Shown here one piece after another: positions 15,508 to 23,293 of a stretch of DNA of 36,137 nt. The stretch lies in IMG/VR virus record IMGVR_UViG_3300035698_006934, positions 1 to 36,137 of that record. One strand, given 5' to 3'. Numbering within the stretch: the stretch's first letter is position 1; every line of letters starts with the position of its first letter. Both the position numbers and the translations under genes were made by a program. Source of the DNA: a virus. Below the pieces are notes generated by a model. The model was given only the letters and a program-made list of their open reading frames with translations. It made no database searches and was not told where the DNA came from.

Positions 15508-16593
15508 ATGAAGATACTTGTTTGTGGAGGCCGAGACTATAGCAATCGTGCTAGAGTATACAAAACGTTAACACAATTTTTAGAATTCAATCCAGTTATC
15601 ATTTCTGGTGGGGCGACCGGCGCTGATACGTTTGCACATGAGTATGCATGTAGCAATGGATTAGGATCACAAGTCTTTATGGCGCAATGGAAATTGCACA
15701 AGAGGCGGGCTGGTTATATACGAAACAAGAAAATGTTAGACGAAGGAAAACCGGATATAGTAATTGCTTTTCCTGGTGGAAAAGGAACTAAGATGATGAT
15801 AGAATTAGCTACCTCTGCAGGAGTTACTGTTCTAGATTTAAGAAACGAAGAAAGTGAAAATATGAGAGATAATTTAAAAGACATAGTAGAACACACGTAT
15901 CAGCTAGGATTTGTCGATCTTGTAAAAATCGTAGGTGACGAAAATCTTACGAAGATTGAGGGATTAGCCGAAGATCGCAGTGTTATTCTAAAAGGCGAGT
16001 TCCACCAGCCAGTACAAGAATTTGTTGGCACTTTCGGGATGCCAAATCTAGATAAGCTGAATACTATTTTGAGGCTAGCTATTTACGATAACGACACGGT
16101 CCTTAGCGTAAATACTGTTAACAAAGGCGGCGAAGATGTGCCGGTCGGAATTCATTTTGAAACAGCAAATGGTGATTTCCAAAATGACTATAGATTCATG
16201 AGTTCCATCGTAGTAAGCGAAAAGCTTAAGACAATCAGTATGCGATCAGTAAATTGGGATGTTGAACTTAATCCGACTGTGTCAAGTGTGCAACGACTAA
16301 AAATGCAGATCTCAGCCAACAGTGATGAAACTGTATTTGTGCCAAAGGTAGAAAATGGCGACTTAGTTTTCTACTTCGGCGAACAGAACACCCATGCTGG
16401 TAATTTTGTATTCCACAAGGACGTTTCCGGGAAGTTGCCTGCAGGACATGCATGGCCGGTTGAACAAGTTTCCAGGATTCTAGGCTTAGATGGCGACATT
16501 AATGTTAAGTTTTCAGACAGTGGTGTTGCGGAGATCGAAGTTGACAGTGGTATGGGCGTGTACAAGTATCTGTTGCCAGCACAGGCCAAATAA
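15508..16593 (+). CDS. 45: SLOG-domain (YspA/DUF2493-like) protein fused to sliding clamp (gp45-like)
   Basis: 361 residues. Residues 1-110 form a Rossmann-like SLOG domain: KILVCGGRDYSN, IISGGATGADTFA, W...KRRAGYIRNKKML, DIVIAFPGGKGTKMMI; the family binds nucleotide-type ligands. From about 119 (MRDNLKDIVEHTYQLG) to the end is a clamp-sized 243-residue region (FVDLVKIVGDE, LKGEFHQPVQEFVGTFGMPNLDKL) like sliding clamps of T4-related phages. T4 gp45 (228 residues) tethers the polymerase and activates late transcription. An in-frame ATG at 15862 with a weak GAAGAAAG upstream could start a free clamp. The position right after the polymerase supports the clamp call; the fusion is unusual. Confidence 0.8.
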   Translation: MKILVCGGRDYSNRARVYKTLTQFLEFNPVIISGGATGADTFAHEYACSNGLGSQVFMAQWKLHKRRAGYIRNKKMLDEGKPDIVIAFPGGKGTKMMIELATSAGVTVLDLRNEESENMRDNLKDIVEHTYQLGFVDLVKIVGDENLTKIEGLAEDRSVILKGEFHQPVQEFVGTFGMPNLDKLNTILRLAIYDNDTVLSVNTVNKGGEDVPVGIHFETANGDFQNDYRFMSSIVVSEKLKTISMRSVNWDVELNPTVSSVQRLKMQISANSDETVFVPKVENGDLVFYFGEQNTHAGNFVFHKDVSGKLPAGHAWPVEQVSRILGLDGDINVKFSDSGVAEIEVDSGMGVYKYLLPAQAK

Positions 16594-16596
16594 TAC

Positions 16597-16812
16597 ATGG
16601 CCGCACTACAGGTAACCCCTTTTACATATCTAGCCGAGAAGGACATGGTGATACAGGTCGGTGATATTATGTGGTATAACGATGAACCTGTTATGATTCA
16701 TAATTTATGGTCGACCAGTGTGTACGTTGAGACTATTCGTAGTGAAATGTTTCATGTTGTGTTTGATGATTTAATTTCTGTAGAAGATTATGATAAGGAA
16801 GAAGATGTTTAA
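16597..16812 (+). CDS. Tandem small paralogue 1 (W-Y-P motif protein)
   Basis: 71 residues. Shared pattern with the next four genes: an aliphatic-x-D/E-I-x-W-Y/H-x4-P-V core (VGDIMWYNDEPVMI), a short beta segment (VYVETIRSE) and an acidic end (DLISVEDYDKEE). Predicted to be a small all-beta, perhaps SH3-like, fold. No function is known to me. The stop overlaps the next gene's start (ATG at 16805). No clear ribosome binding site. Confidence 0.55.
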   Translation: MAALQVTPFTYLAEKDMVIQVGDIMWYNDEPVMIHNLWSTSVYVETIRSEMFHVVFDDLISVEDYDKEEDV

Positions 16813-17088
16813 TGATATGTCGAATTTGACATCTGATGATTCTACAATAGAATCAATTATGAGAGCTATCTTATCAGTCAAAAACGAACCTAGGGTATTG
16901 GGACATCATTCTATAATCTGTGGACTGGTTTTCCTTGCCCCAACCGAAGTAGTTTGGCACAACGGCGAACCAGTCCGTGTTATAGGGTAGAGCTTTTAGA
17001 GAACGAAGGATTTGTGATTAAAATTGAGACTATATCTGCAGAAATCATCTGTGTGCCAAGGTCATCATTACAGAGGAATACTAGCTGA
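16805..17088 (+). pseudogene. Tandem small paralogue 2, frameshifted
   Basis: The first frame encodes 61 residues ending PTEVVWHNGEPVRVIG at a TAG (16988-16990). The rest of the paralogue continues in another frame (VELLENEGFVIKIETISAEIICVPRSSL) to the TGA at 17086. One missing G in the GGG run before the stop would restore a single frame of about 94 residues that aligns with its neighbours. It may be a mutation, a sequencing or assembly error, or a -1 recoding site. A 9-bp inverted repeat (16922-16930 with 16968-16976) lies just upstream of the break. Confidence 0.6.
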
Positions 17089-17304
17089 ATGAAGGATGAT
17101 ACTTTCCAACTTGTGGTAGAATTTCTAATTAGGTCTAATATAAGTTGGATGGCAGTTTCTGATATAGTTTGGTATCAAGGTCAGCCAGCTTATGTTTCAA
17201 AAATTTATTCTCTAGGGACTGATTATATGATTGATATCGAAACCTTACAGGAAGAAATTATATATTTGCCCGAATCAGCAGTACAACTGAATTATGATCG
17301 CTAA
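17089..17304 (+). CDS. Tandem small paralogue 3
   Basis: 71 residues: a helical lead (FQLVVEFLIRSN), the family core VSDIVWYQGQPAYVSKI, a beta segment (YMIDIETLQEEIIYLP) and a short tail. AGAGGA lies 11 nt before the ATG, which directly follows the previous stop. Function unknown. Confidence 0.6.
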   Translation: MKDDTFQLVVEFLIRSNISWMAVSDIVWYQGQPAYVSKIYSLGTDYMIDIETLQEEIIYLPESAVQLNYDR

Positions 17305-17307
17305 GAA

Positions 17308-17580
17308 ATGAACAAATCACCAGGATTACATTTCGATCTTGTAATGAAGAATTTGATACGCGATATCCTAGGTAATGTAAAACTATCCGAGGTAGTCTGG
17401 TACCTAGGTAACGTAAAACTATCCGAGATAGTCTGGTACCAATGTAAACCCGTTTGTGTCGTAAAAATTCATTCTGCGGGTATCGATATTGAGAATTTAA
17501 AAGGACAAATCCTTACCGTAGACGAAGAATCTCTAGGACGAAACGTTAATAAAAGAGGTGCAGACCATGGAAATAGCTAA
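17308..17580 (+). CDS. Tandem small paralogue 4 with duplicated core
   Basis: 90 residues. The core motif occurs twice (NVKLSEVVWYLG and NVKLSEIVWYQC) owing to a 36-bp tandem duplication, followed by IENLKGQILTVDEESLGRN, nearly the same ending as in the next gene. Function unknown. The 3' end overlaps the next start. Confidence 0.6.
   Translation: MNKSPGLHFDLVMKNLIRDILGNVKLSEVVWYLGNVKLSEIVWYQCKPVCVVKIHSAGIDIENLKGQILTVDEESLGRNVNKRGADHGNS
17368..17439 (+). repeat. 36-bp tandem duplication, two copies
   Basis: 17368-17403 and 17404-17439 are direct repeats differing at only a few positions. The unit is a multiple of three and keeps the frame, so the Trp-Tyr core is duplicated in the protein. 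Confidence 0.85.
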
Positions 17581-17815
17581 TTTAACAGATATACTAAACA
17601 AAGAAATACAACTTACAATAGATAAAATAATACTAACGGCTTCGGGAGGTGTTGCTGTTTCTGAAATAGTTTGGTATCTCGATCAGCCAATTTGTGTTAT
17701 AGGAATCGACGGCCCGCGCATTGGCGTGCAACAATTTATTGTCGAGACCTTAGACGGTCGGATATTAACAATAGATGAAGAATCTCTAGAACGAAATCAC
17801 AATAGAAAGAAATAA
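17567..17815 (+). CDS. Tandem small paralogue 5
   Basis: 82 residues: helical lead, core VSEIVWYLDQPICVIGI, then FIVETLDGRILTIDEESLERN. The ATG at 17567 is chosen because AAAAGAGG lies 7 nt upstream. The stop is immediately followed by the start of the DpdA-like gene, so the array and dpdA may be co-transcribed. Confidence 0.6.
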   Translation: MEIANLTDILNKEIQLTIDKIILTASGGVAVSEIVWYLDQPICVIGIDGPRIGVQQFIVETLDGRILTIDEESLERNHNRKK

Positions 17816-19276
17816 ATGAATAATAGAAATAATTTAACCGATAGTCAAAAAGATTTTGCTGTTTTCTTACCGGCATTAAGTAGCTTCTATGGTACCTATG
17901 TTGGAAAGCAACGATACGGAACACACGTTGAAGCTAGCCGAATACCACCACATTTTACAAATGGTATCGAAAGTGGAAACTGGCTTGATCCAAAAGGCAT
18001 GTTTCAATACAAGTGGAGTCTGTATTCAGCAGGACATGCTGAACTTGATGTTAACAAACATTCTCCAAAAGAAGATATGGTCCGAAACAGAAATAGAAAC
18101 ACTAGTTTCGTAGTTGGTGACAGCGGAGGGTTCCAGATTGGTAAGGGTGTTTGGGCTGGCGATTGGAAAGATCCTAATTGTCCAAAGGCGCAAGACAAGA
18201 GGGAGAAGGTTCTTTCCTGGATGGATGCGTATATGGATTATGGCATGGTGTTGGATATTCCGGCATGGGTAGGACGGACGCCAAACGGTGCTGCAATGAC
18301 CGGCATCTCCTCGTATGACGAAGCAGTCCTAGGCACAGAAATAAACAACGATTACTTTATGCGGAACCGAAATGGTAACTGCAAGTTTCTAAACGTCTTG
18401 CAGGGAGAGAATCATCAACAGTCAGACGATTGGTACAGCAAGATGAAGAGGTATTGTGATCCGAAGCAATACAACAATCATTTTAATGGTTGGTCGATGG
18501 GCGGACAGAACATGTGTGACATACATCTTGTACTTAAACGAGTAATTGAGATGATGCGAGATGGGTTGTTAGAAAAGGATATTCATGATTGGATGCACTT
18601 TCTAGGAACGAGCAAATTAGAATGGGCGTGTTTGTTAACTGACGTGCAACGAGCAGTTAGAAAATACTACAATCCAAACTTCACAGTTAGTTATGATTGT
18701 GCTAGTCCATTTTTAGCCACAGCAAATGGTCGAGTCTATTCTGACATTGAAACAGAGAATCTCAAAAAATGGACATACAGGATGGTATTTTCTATAGACG
18801 ATAAATCCTTTGCAAAGGACACGACCCTGTATGGCGCGGGGATGGCTAGAGAAGGTATATATCAGAATTTTTATGAATCTCCGGTATCAGAATTGCTAAA
18901 AGTAAATGATATTTGCGTATACAACCCAGGCGATCTAAATAAGATTGGCAAAGAAGGCAACACTAGTTGGGACAGTTTCTCTTATTTCTTGCTTATGGCA
19001 CATAATGTTTGGATGCACATACATGCAACACAAAAAGCGAATGAAGCTTATGATACGGGTATAATACCAAAGATGTTTGCATATGACACGTTTGACAAAG
19101 TTGTTATCCGTGAAGTTATAGACGAAGTTATCAAACATGCCGATAGTGATAAGTCATTAGATCTGTTAACTGAACATAACAAGCTATGGATGAACATTAT
19201 TGGTACAAGAGGTGCAACTGGCAAGAAATCTGTCAATGCTTCTACTATGTTTAACAATTTATTTACAGAGGAATAA
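17816..19276 (+). CDS. dpdA: DpdA-like tRNA-guanine-transglycosylase family enzyme (DNA 7-deazaguanine exchange)
   Basis: 486 residues. TGT-fold landmarks: GDSGGFQIGKG (near 101; compare SDSGGFQ), MVLDIPAW, LNVLQGE, FNGWSMGG (near 225), HFLGTSK and SYDCASPF (near 293), where the Asp corresponds to the TGT nucleophile. DpdA enzymes replace guanine in DNA by a 7-deazaguanine base; phage members protect viral DNA from restriction. FolE, QueD and QueE genes in the same window supply precursor, supporting the DNA role over a tRNA role. It is longer than bacterial Tgt (about 375) and I see no Cys-rich zinc site of canonical Tgt. The ribosome binding site is weak; the start abuts the preceding stop. 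Confidence 0.8.
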   Translation: MNNRNNLTDSQKDFAVFLPALSSFYGTYVGKQRYGTHVEASRIPPHFTNGIESGNWLDPKGMFQYKWSLYSAGHAELDVNKHSPKEDMVRNRNRNTSFVVGDSGGFQIGKGVWAGDWKDPNCPKAQDKREKVLSWMDAYMDYGMVLDIPAWVGRTPNGAAMTGISSYDEAVLGTEINNDYFMRNRNGNCKFLNVLQGENHQQSDDWYSKMKRYCDPKQYNNHFNGWSMGGQNMCDIHLVLKRVIEMMRDGLLEKDIHDWMHFLGTSKLEWACLLTDVQRAVRKYYNPNFTVSYDCASPFLATANGRVYSDIETENLKKWTYRMVFSIDDKSFAKDTTLYGAGMAREGIYQNFYESPVSELLKVNDICVYNPGDLNKIGKEGNTSWDSFSYFLLMAHNVWMHIHATQKANEAYDTGIIPKMFAYDTFDKVVIREVIDEVIKHADSDKSLDLLTEHNKLWMNIIGTRGATGKKSVNASTMFNNLFTEE

Positions 19277-19277
19277 G

Positions 19278-19817
19278 ATGTCTCTATTTAAAAAAGAAAT
19301 GCCGAAGACTAATAACATGTTTGTAGGATATGAAGTAGAAGAAACTATTGCAAACGGGTTAAAGACTTTGTTTGTGACAGGACCTCCTATAGTTACAGAT
19401 ATTACAAATGAGGCAAACTTTTTGCAAATCACACATATCTACCTAGGTGCGAATCAATCTTTCGCACCTACTACAAAGATAAATAGAGAACAATGGTTTA
19501 ATGCTGTTAACTTTTTGTTAGAATTAGGCTATTGGGTAACTATAGATTATGATTTAAGCTATCATGGCGTTATAATTAAAGAGTTGCCAATGGACAATCA
19601 TCGATTGATTCCAATGATATCAGTTAAGATTCCGCACGTGGAATCTTATAACTACAACACTTGTGTAAAGATTGACATAGACCTAAATACCTCTAAAGAA
19701 GTAACTAATAACCCAGGCTGGACTAACCCCGGCGTCTGGGTTCATAAACTTCATGATTTGCTAAATGATAAGGTCTTTACCCACCGAGAGAAATACAAAG
19801 ATGATAGGAAAATATAA
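19278..19817 (+). CDS. Conserved T4-like phage protein next to dpdA
   Basis: 179 residues. The pattern THIYLGANQSFAP, GYWVTIDYDL, HRLIPMISVKIPHVESYNYN and NNPGWTNPGVWVHKLHDLL is familiar to me from hypothetical proteins of marine T4-like phages. The ATG at 19278 follows AGAGGAATAAG at good spacing. Two inverted repeats with 10- and 9-bp arms lie inside (19444-19470, 19625-19648). A role linked to DNA modification is suggested only by position. Confidence 0.6.
   Translation: MSLFKKEMPKTNNMFVGYEVEETIANGLKTLFVTGPPIVTDITNEANFLQITHIYLGANQSFAPTTKINREQWFNAVNFLLELGYWVTIDYDLSYHGVIIKELPMDNHRLIPMISVKIPHVESYNYNTCVKIDIDLNTSKEVTNNPGWTNPGVWVHKLHDLLNDKVFTHREKYKDDRKI
19444..19470 (+). repeat. Intragenic inverted repeat, 10-bp perfect arms
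   Basis: TAGGTGCGAA (19444-19453) pairs exactly with TTCGCACCTA (19461-19470), loop 7 nt, in frame. Confidence 0.75.
19625..19648 (+). repeat. Intragenic inverted repeat, 9-bp perfect arms
   Basis: TAAGATTCC (19625-19633) pairs exactly with GGAATCTTA (19640-19648), loop 6 nt, in frame. Confidence 0.7.
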
Positions 19818-20207
19818 ATGCCAGCCGGAATGATTCTAGAAAGCATGATATTTGTAACATTCCAAAAAGAAGGAATACACCGATATCCGGCGGCTGCCAC
19901 TGATCCTCGATTAGCAACAGGCGATCATATGGATGTTAGCTTTTTAGCAAATGAACATAGGCATATGTTCCATTTTAAAGTATCAATTCAAGTGTTTCAC
20001 GATGATAGAGACATCGAATTTATTCAATTTAAACGATGGCTCGAAGCATTGTATACTGGTACACTTGATCTCAATCATAAAAGTTGTGAGATGATTGCAG
20101 ACGAATTAGCCATCACTATCAATCAGACTTATCCAAACAGAGAAATTTGGATTGAAATCGCCGAAGACGGTGAAAATGGCTGTTCAAACAAATACAAACT
20201 AGTATAA
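19818..20207 (+). CDS. Conserved phage protein, possible T-fold (QueD-like) relative
   Basis: 129 residues. The line HRHMFHFKVSIQVFHDDRDIEFIQFKRWL, then NHKSCEMIADELAITINQTYP and IEIAEDGENG, is a pattern I associate with widespread marine T4-like phage proteins. The His-rich strand followed by an alternating beta segment and a Ser-Cys-Glu helix is reminiscent of the PTPS/QueD T-fold, but key zinc and catalytic residues cannot be confirmed by eye. AGGA precedes the ATG. It lies within the deazaguanine neighbourhood. Confidence 0.55.
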   Translation: MPAGMILESMIFVTFQKEGIHRYPAAATDPRLATGDHMDVSFLANEHRHMFHFKVSIQVFHDDRDIEFIQFKRWLEALYTGTLDLNHKSCEMIADELAITINQTYPNREIWIEIAEDGENGCSNKYKLV

Positions 20208-20216
20208 GGAAGTAAC

Positions 20217-20426
20217 ATGAAGAAAACCGTTAACGAAGTTTTTAATGACTTAGACGATTACAAGAGGTTTTGCAAGACGTTTGGTCATGCATATAGAGAA
20301 CAAGATTTATATAGCCAAAATAGTTATATCTATCAGGAATATCTAAACCTGAAATCAGGCAAACGAATTTCAAATAATTGGATGCGTGATGCAAAGAAAC
20401 TAGGCTGCAACATCTTCGGTAACTAA
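20217..20426 (+). CDS. Small conserved phage protein
   Basis: 69 residues: VFNDLDDYKRFCKTFGHAYREQDLY then QEYLNLKSGKRISNNWMRD. Similar short proteins are familiar from T4-like phages, without function. A good ribosome binding site (AAGGAAG) is present; the gene sits tightly between its neighbours. Confidence 0.55.
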   Translation: MKKTVNEVFNDLDDYKRFCKTFGHAYREQDLYSQNSYIYQEYLNLKSGKRISNNWMRDAKKLGCNIFGN

Positions 20427-20437
20427 AGGAAAACAAC

Positions 20438-21499
20438 ATGACTGTTTATATAATCGATCTAGAACCGATCGAAACTAGATACACGGCTCAATGGAAGACT
20501 CATGTACCATTTCAATTGCAGAAGACGTTGGGCGACAATGTAGATGTTGTAGCTATTTCTGGTAGACAAATTGATAGTAGCACTAGCCCGGGCGCCTTTC
20601 TAAACTTTGGGGCAACAAACATCTACAAGAGTACTCAACTTGAGAAAATCTCCGAGATGTTTAATAACGGAGAAATCAAAGAGAATGATTATTTCTTGTT
20701 TACTGATGCTTGGAACCCTAGTTGTATACAAATTAAATATATGTCAGAGTTGTTAGGTATTAAAGTATTCCTGGGAGGAATGTGGCATGCAGGAAGTTAC
20801 GATCAACATGATTTCCTAGGCAGACTAATTGGTAATAAGCCATGGGTAAGAAATGCTGAGGCTTCTATGTTCCATTGTTATGATCATAATTTCTTTGCAA
20901 CTATATTCCATGCTGATCTCTTTACACAAAACGTGGTGCCAAATCTCGATAGAAGATCTAAAAATATCGTAATCACCGGCTGGCCGATGGAATATCTCAA
21001 AGAAGAGATGGCACCTTATATAGGGCTCGAAAAGAAAGATATGATCGTCTTCCCTCATAGGGTATCTGCAGAGAAACAACCTGAGATTTTTCGAGATTTA
21101 GCAACAGCAATGCCCGATATAGAATTTGTAGTGTGCCAAGATCAGGTGTTGTCTAAGCACGAATACCATACATTACTAGGGCAATCGAAAATAGTGTTTA
21201 GTGCTAGCTTGCAAGAAACATTAGGAATAGGCTGGTATGAAGGTGCATTAGTCGGGTCAATTCCGGTAGTGCCCAATAGATTGAGCTATGCAGAAATGTC
21301 GGAGCCGGAATACCTATATAGGTCAATTTGGACCAGTGACTGGAATAAATATTTACTACATAAAGAAGAAATAATTAATATGCTATATTCAACATTAGAT
21401 TCCGAGATACACTTAGATAAACTATCTGTATTAACAAAAAGACTAGATGAATTTTTTAAAGGAGATGTATTGTATTCAACTATAGCTTCGACACAATAA
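20438..21499 (+). CDS. GT-B type glycosyltransferase
   Basis: 353 residues. The C-terminal half has hallmarks of a family 1-like GT-B donor-binding domain: VFPHRVSAEKQPEIF (near 207), IEFVVCQD, then FSASLQETLGIGWYEGALVGSIPVV (near 250) with the acidic residue and Gly that bind nucleotide sugars. The N-terminal half starts YIIDLEPIETRYTAQW and contains LFTDAWNP. AAGGA precedes the ATG. The acceptor is not evident; given the DpdA, QueD, QueE and FolE genes around it, modified DNA bases or a host surface glycan are both possible (inference). Confidence 0.7.
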   Translation: MTVYIIDLEPIETRYTAQWKTHVPFQLQKTLGDNVDVVAISGRQIDSSTSPGAFLNFGATNIYKSTQLEKISEMFNNGEIKENDYFLFTDAWNPSCIQIKYMSELLGIKVFLGGMWHAGSYDQHDFLGRLIGNKPWVRNAEASMFHCYDHNFFATIFHADLFTQNVVPNLDRRSKNIVITGWPMEYLKEEMAPYIGLEKKDMIVFPHRVSAEKQPEIFRDLATAMPDIEFVVCQDQVLSKHEYHTLLGQSKIVFSASLQETLGIGWYEGALVGSIPVVPNRLSYAEMSEPEYLYRSIWTSDWNKYLLHKEEIINMLYSTLDSEIHLDKLSVLTKRLDEFFKGDVLYSTIASTQ

Positions 21500-21522
21500 C
21501 ACACACACAGAAAGCAAGTAAA

Positions 21523-21711
21523 TTGAATCAGAATTCCAAACATAACTATTCGCCCGAACTTAAGAAAAAATATGAAGGCCTTGCCCGAGAAGATTGGGCA
21601 GCGAATAAGCCAGCTAGACAAATTAGTGGTTTATTAGGACAATGGTACATGGCAGCATACTTAAATCCGGTTGGCACTGTACCCAACAAGGACGATAAAG
21701 ATGACAATTAA
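21523..21711 (+). CDS. Small hypothetical protein (TTG start)
   Basis: 62 residues, not recognised. Begins with TTG after GAAAGCAAG; no in-frame ATG is available. Sequence NYSPELKKKYEGLAREDWAANKPARQISGLLGQWYMAAYLNP suggests a helical bundle. Overlaps the next gene by 11 nt. Confidence 0.45.
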   Translation: MNQNSKHNYSPELKKKYEGLAREDWAANKPARQISGLLGQWYMAAYLNPVGTVPNKDDKDDN

Positions 21712-21976
21712 TACAATGACACAAGAAGAACTTATAGCGTCACTACAGATAAAACCTTCAGTAATTGTTTTTGAGAAAACAAATGGTGAGCTAAGAGAGA
21801 TGACTTGCACCCTACAAGAAGAATTTTTGCCAACAAAGAAGAAACTTTCGGATAGTCCTACACCAAAGAAACCAGATCTGTTAAGCGTATGGGACAAGAA
21901 TGCAAAAGGTTGGCGGAGTTTTTACTTCAATAATATTAGAGAAATTAAAGAAGAATCAAGTAAAGATTTTGACTAA
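21701..21976 (+). CDS. DUF2693-like small phage protein
   Basis: 91 residues. The pattern SVIVFEKTNGELREMTCTL, then LSVWDKNAKGWRSFYFNNI, matches the small beta-barrel family I know as DUF2693 in T4-like phages (VxFxKxDGxxRxMxCTL ... VWDxxxxxWRSFR). Function unknown. ATG at 21701 chosen because of the GGACGATAAAG upstream and the typical family N-terminus. The folE promoter begins within its last codons. Confidence 0.6.
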   Translation: MTINTMTQEELIASLQIKPSVIVFEKTNGELREMTCTLQEEFLPTKKKLSDSPTPKKPDLLSVWDKNAKGWRSFYFNNIREIKEESSKDFD

Positions 21977-21997
21977 GAGCCTAAATACTAATATACT
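21969..21997 (+). promoter_or_regulatory. sigma70-type promoter for folE
   Basis: TTGACT (21969-21974), 17-nt spacer, TATACT (21992-21997). The ATG at 22039 has a GGAAGGA ribosome binding site. Confidence 0.65.
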
Positions 21998-22038
21998 TAA
22001 CTATAGACATCCACGTCTTATAACTCGGAAGGAAAAAA

Positions 22039-22755
22039 ATGACTATTTCTAAATTGATTCGAAGCAGAATCGAAAGCCATAACTTGTTACACTCAGAACT
22101 CGACGATCCTGATCATGTCTCTTATAGAGCAAATGATAACATTTCTAGGTTTATCGGCGGTGAAGAGGAATTAGATCTACTCTGTAAGGAAGTCGAAGGA
22201 AAGGTTCAAGCGGTATTAGAATCACTAGTGATTGATACAAAAAATGACCATAATACTCGCGAAACTGCTAAACGGGTTGCGAAGATGTATATTAAGGAGA
22301 CATTCTCTGGAAGATATACAGCGGCACCGCGTGTAACAAGTTTCCCCAACATGGGCTATAAGAGTCTGTATGCTAGTGGACCTATTACTGTCAGAAGTAC
22401 ATGTGCTCATCATTTCCAGAACATTGTAGGAAATTGTTGGGTCGGTGTCGTTCCGGAGACTAGAGTGATTGGGTTGTCGAAATTCAATCGAATCGTTCAT
22501 CATATTGCAGAACGTCCTCAAATACAAGAAGAAATGACTACTGAAATTGCTAAACAGCTTTCAGAATATGCAGATACGCCAAATGTGGCTGTTATATTAA
22601 AAGCTGAACATCATTGCATGACTGCTCGCGGCGTTAAAGAGCATGAGAGTGATATGACAACTAGTGTCATGCTAGGCGCATTTAAGACTGATGCCTCATT
22701 AAAATCAGAGTTTTATGAAATCTATAAAACCATGAAAGGGCATAGTGGCAATTAA
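22039..22755 (+). CDS. folE: GTP cyclohydrolase I (FolE)
   Basis: 238 residues. Converts GTP to 7,8-dihydroneopterin triphosphate, the first step to both folate and 7-deazaguanine. Visible family signatures: STCAHHFQNIVGNCWVGVVP (zinc Cys and His near 122; usual CEHHL), IGLSKFNRIV, QIQEEMTTEIA and AEHHCMTARGV (second zinc Cys). Length agrees with the family (about 220). It has its own promoter at 21969 and good ribosome binding site. In phages with DpdA/QueD/QueE it typically feeds DNA base modification. Confidence 0.92.
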   Translation: MTISKLIRSRIESHNLLHSELDDPDHVSYRANDNISRFIGGEEELDLLCKEVEGKVQAVLESLVIDTKNDHNTRETAKRVAKMYIKETFSGRYTAAPRVTSFPNMGYKSLYASGPITVRSTCAHHFQNIVGNCWVGVVPETRVIGLSKFNRIVHHIAERPQIQEEMTTEIAKQLSEYADTPNVAVILKAEHHCMTARGVKEHESDMTTSVMLGAFKTDASLKSEFYEIYKTMKGHSGN

Positions 22756-22757
22756 CC

Positions 22758-22786
22758 ATGACTGTTAACTAGGCCTTTGCTACAAT
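22758..22786 (+). promoter_or_regulatory. possible sigma70-type promoter for the phosphatase gene
   Basis: ATGACT (22758-22763), 17-nt spacer, TACAAT (22781-22786); transcript would begin about 15 nt before the ATG at 22810. Confidence 0.45.
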
Positions 22787-22809
22787 TGCATCAACAAAAG
22801 GATTGCACA

Positions 22810-23292
22810 ATGGATATTCATGTTTGTAATAAGGCAGAGGTTAATGATCTTGCGATAAGAATAAACGCAACTCATATTTTGACCCTGCTCGATCCGGGAG
22901 ATCATCTGTTTGTTCCGGAAGAACTTATGTTTCTAGAAAGACAGAGAATTTCTATGATCGATTCAATATCGAAGCATCCAGAAGGTCCCTCGGTTGAAAA
23001 GGTTCAACAGATTCTAGATTGGGGCAGGGCATTGCCAGATGACGCAATTGCTATCATTCATTGTTTCGCCGGGGTTTCGAGGAGCACGGCGGCTGCACTT
23101 GTGGTCTTGTTTGATCACCACAAAGATTTAACAGTAGCTAAGAAGCTCTTGTTGCAAACCAGGTCTTTTGCTTGTCCAAATCCTGTTATTACTTCCATTG
23201 CTGATAAGATTCTCGGAGCAAATGGAAAACTATATGCAATTGCAGAAGACATTGGTGGTACACATATATTGAAAATGTTAAGGGAAGAATAA
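22810..23292 (+). CDS. Dual-specificity/tyrosine phosphatase-like protein
   Basis: 160 residues. The active-site loop IIHCFAGVSRSTAAAL (near 90) fits the HCxxGxxRS/T signature with nucleophilic Cys and Arg. An Asp-rich loop (LLDPGDHLF) lies upstream. The start at 22810 is set by AAAAGGA. It may dephosphorylate host proteins or phospho-intermediates; the window also encodes kinase-like domains. Substrate unknown. Confidence 0.8.
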   Translation: MDIHVCNKAEVNDLAIRINATHILTLLDPGDHLFVPEELMFLERQRISMIDSISKHPEGPSVEKVQQILDWGRALPDDAIAIIHCFAGVSRSTAAALVVLFDHHKDLTVAKKLLLQTRSFACPNPVITSIADKILGANGKLYAIAEDIGGTHILKMLREE

Positions 23293-23293
23293 A

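Noticed and set aside
17368-17439. CRISPR-like repeat
   Set aside because: Only two adjacent copies, no spacers, and the repeat is in frame within a coding sequence.
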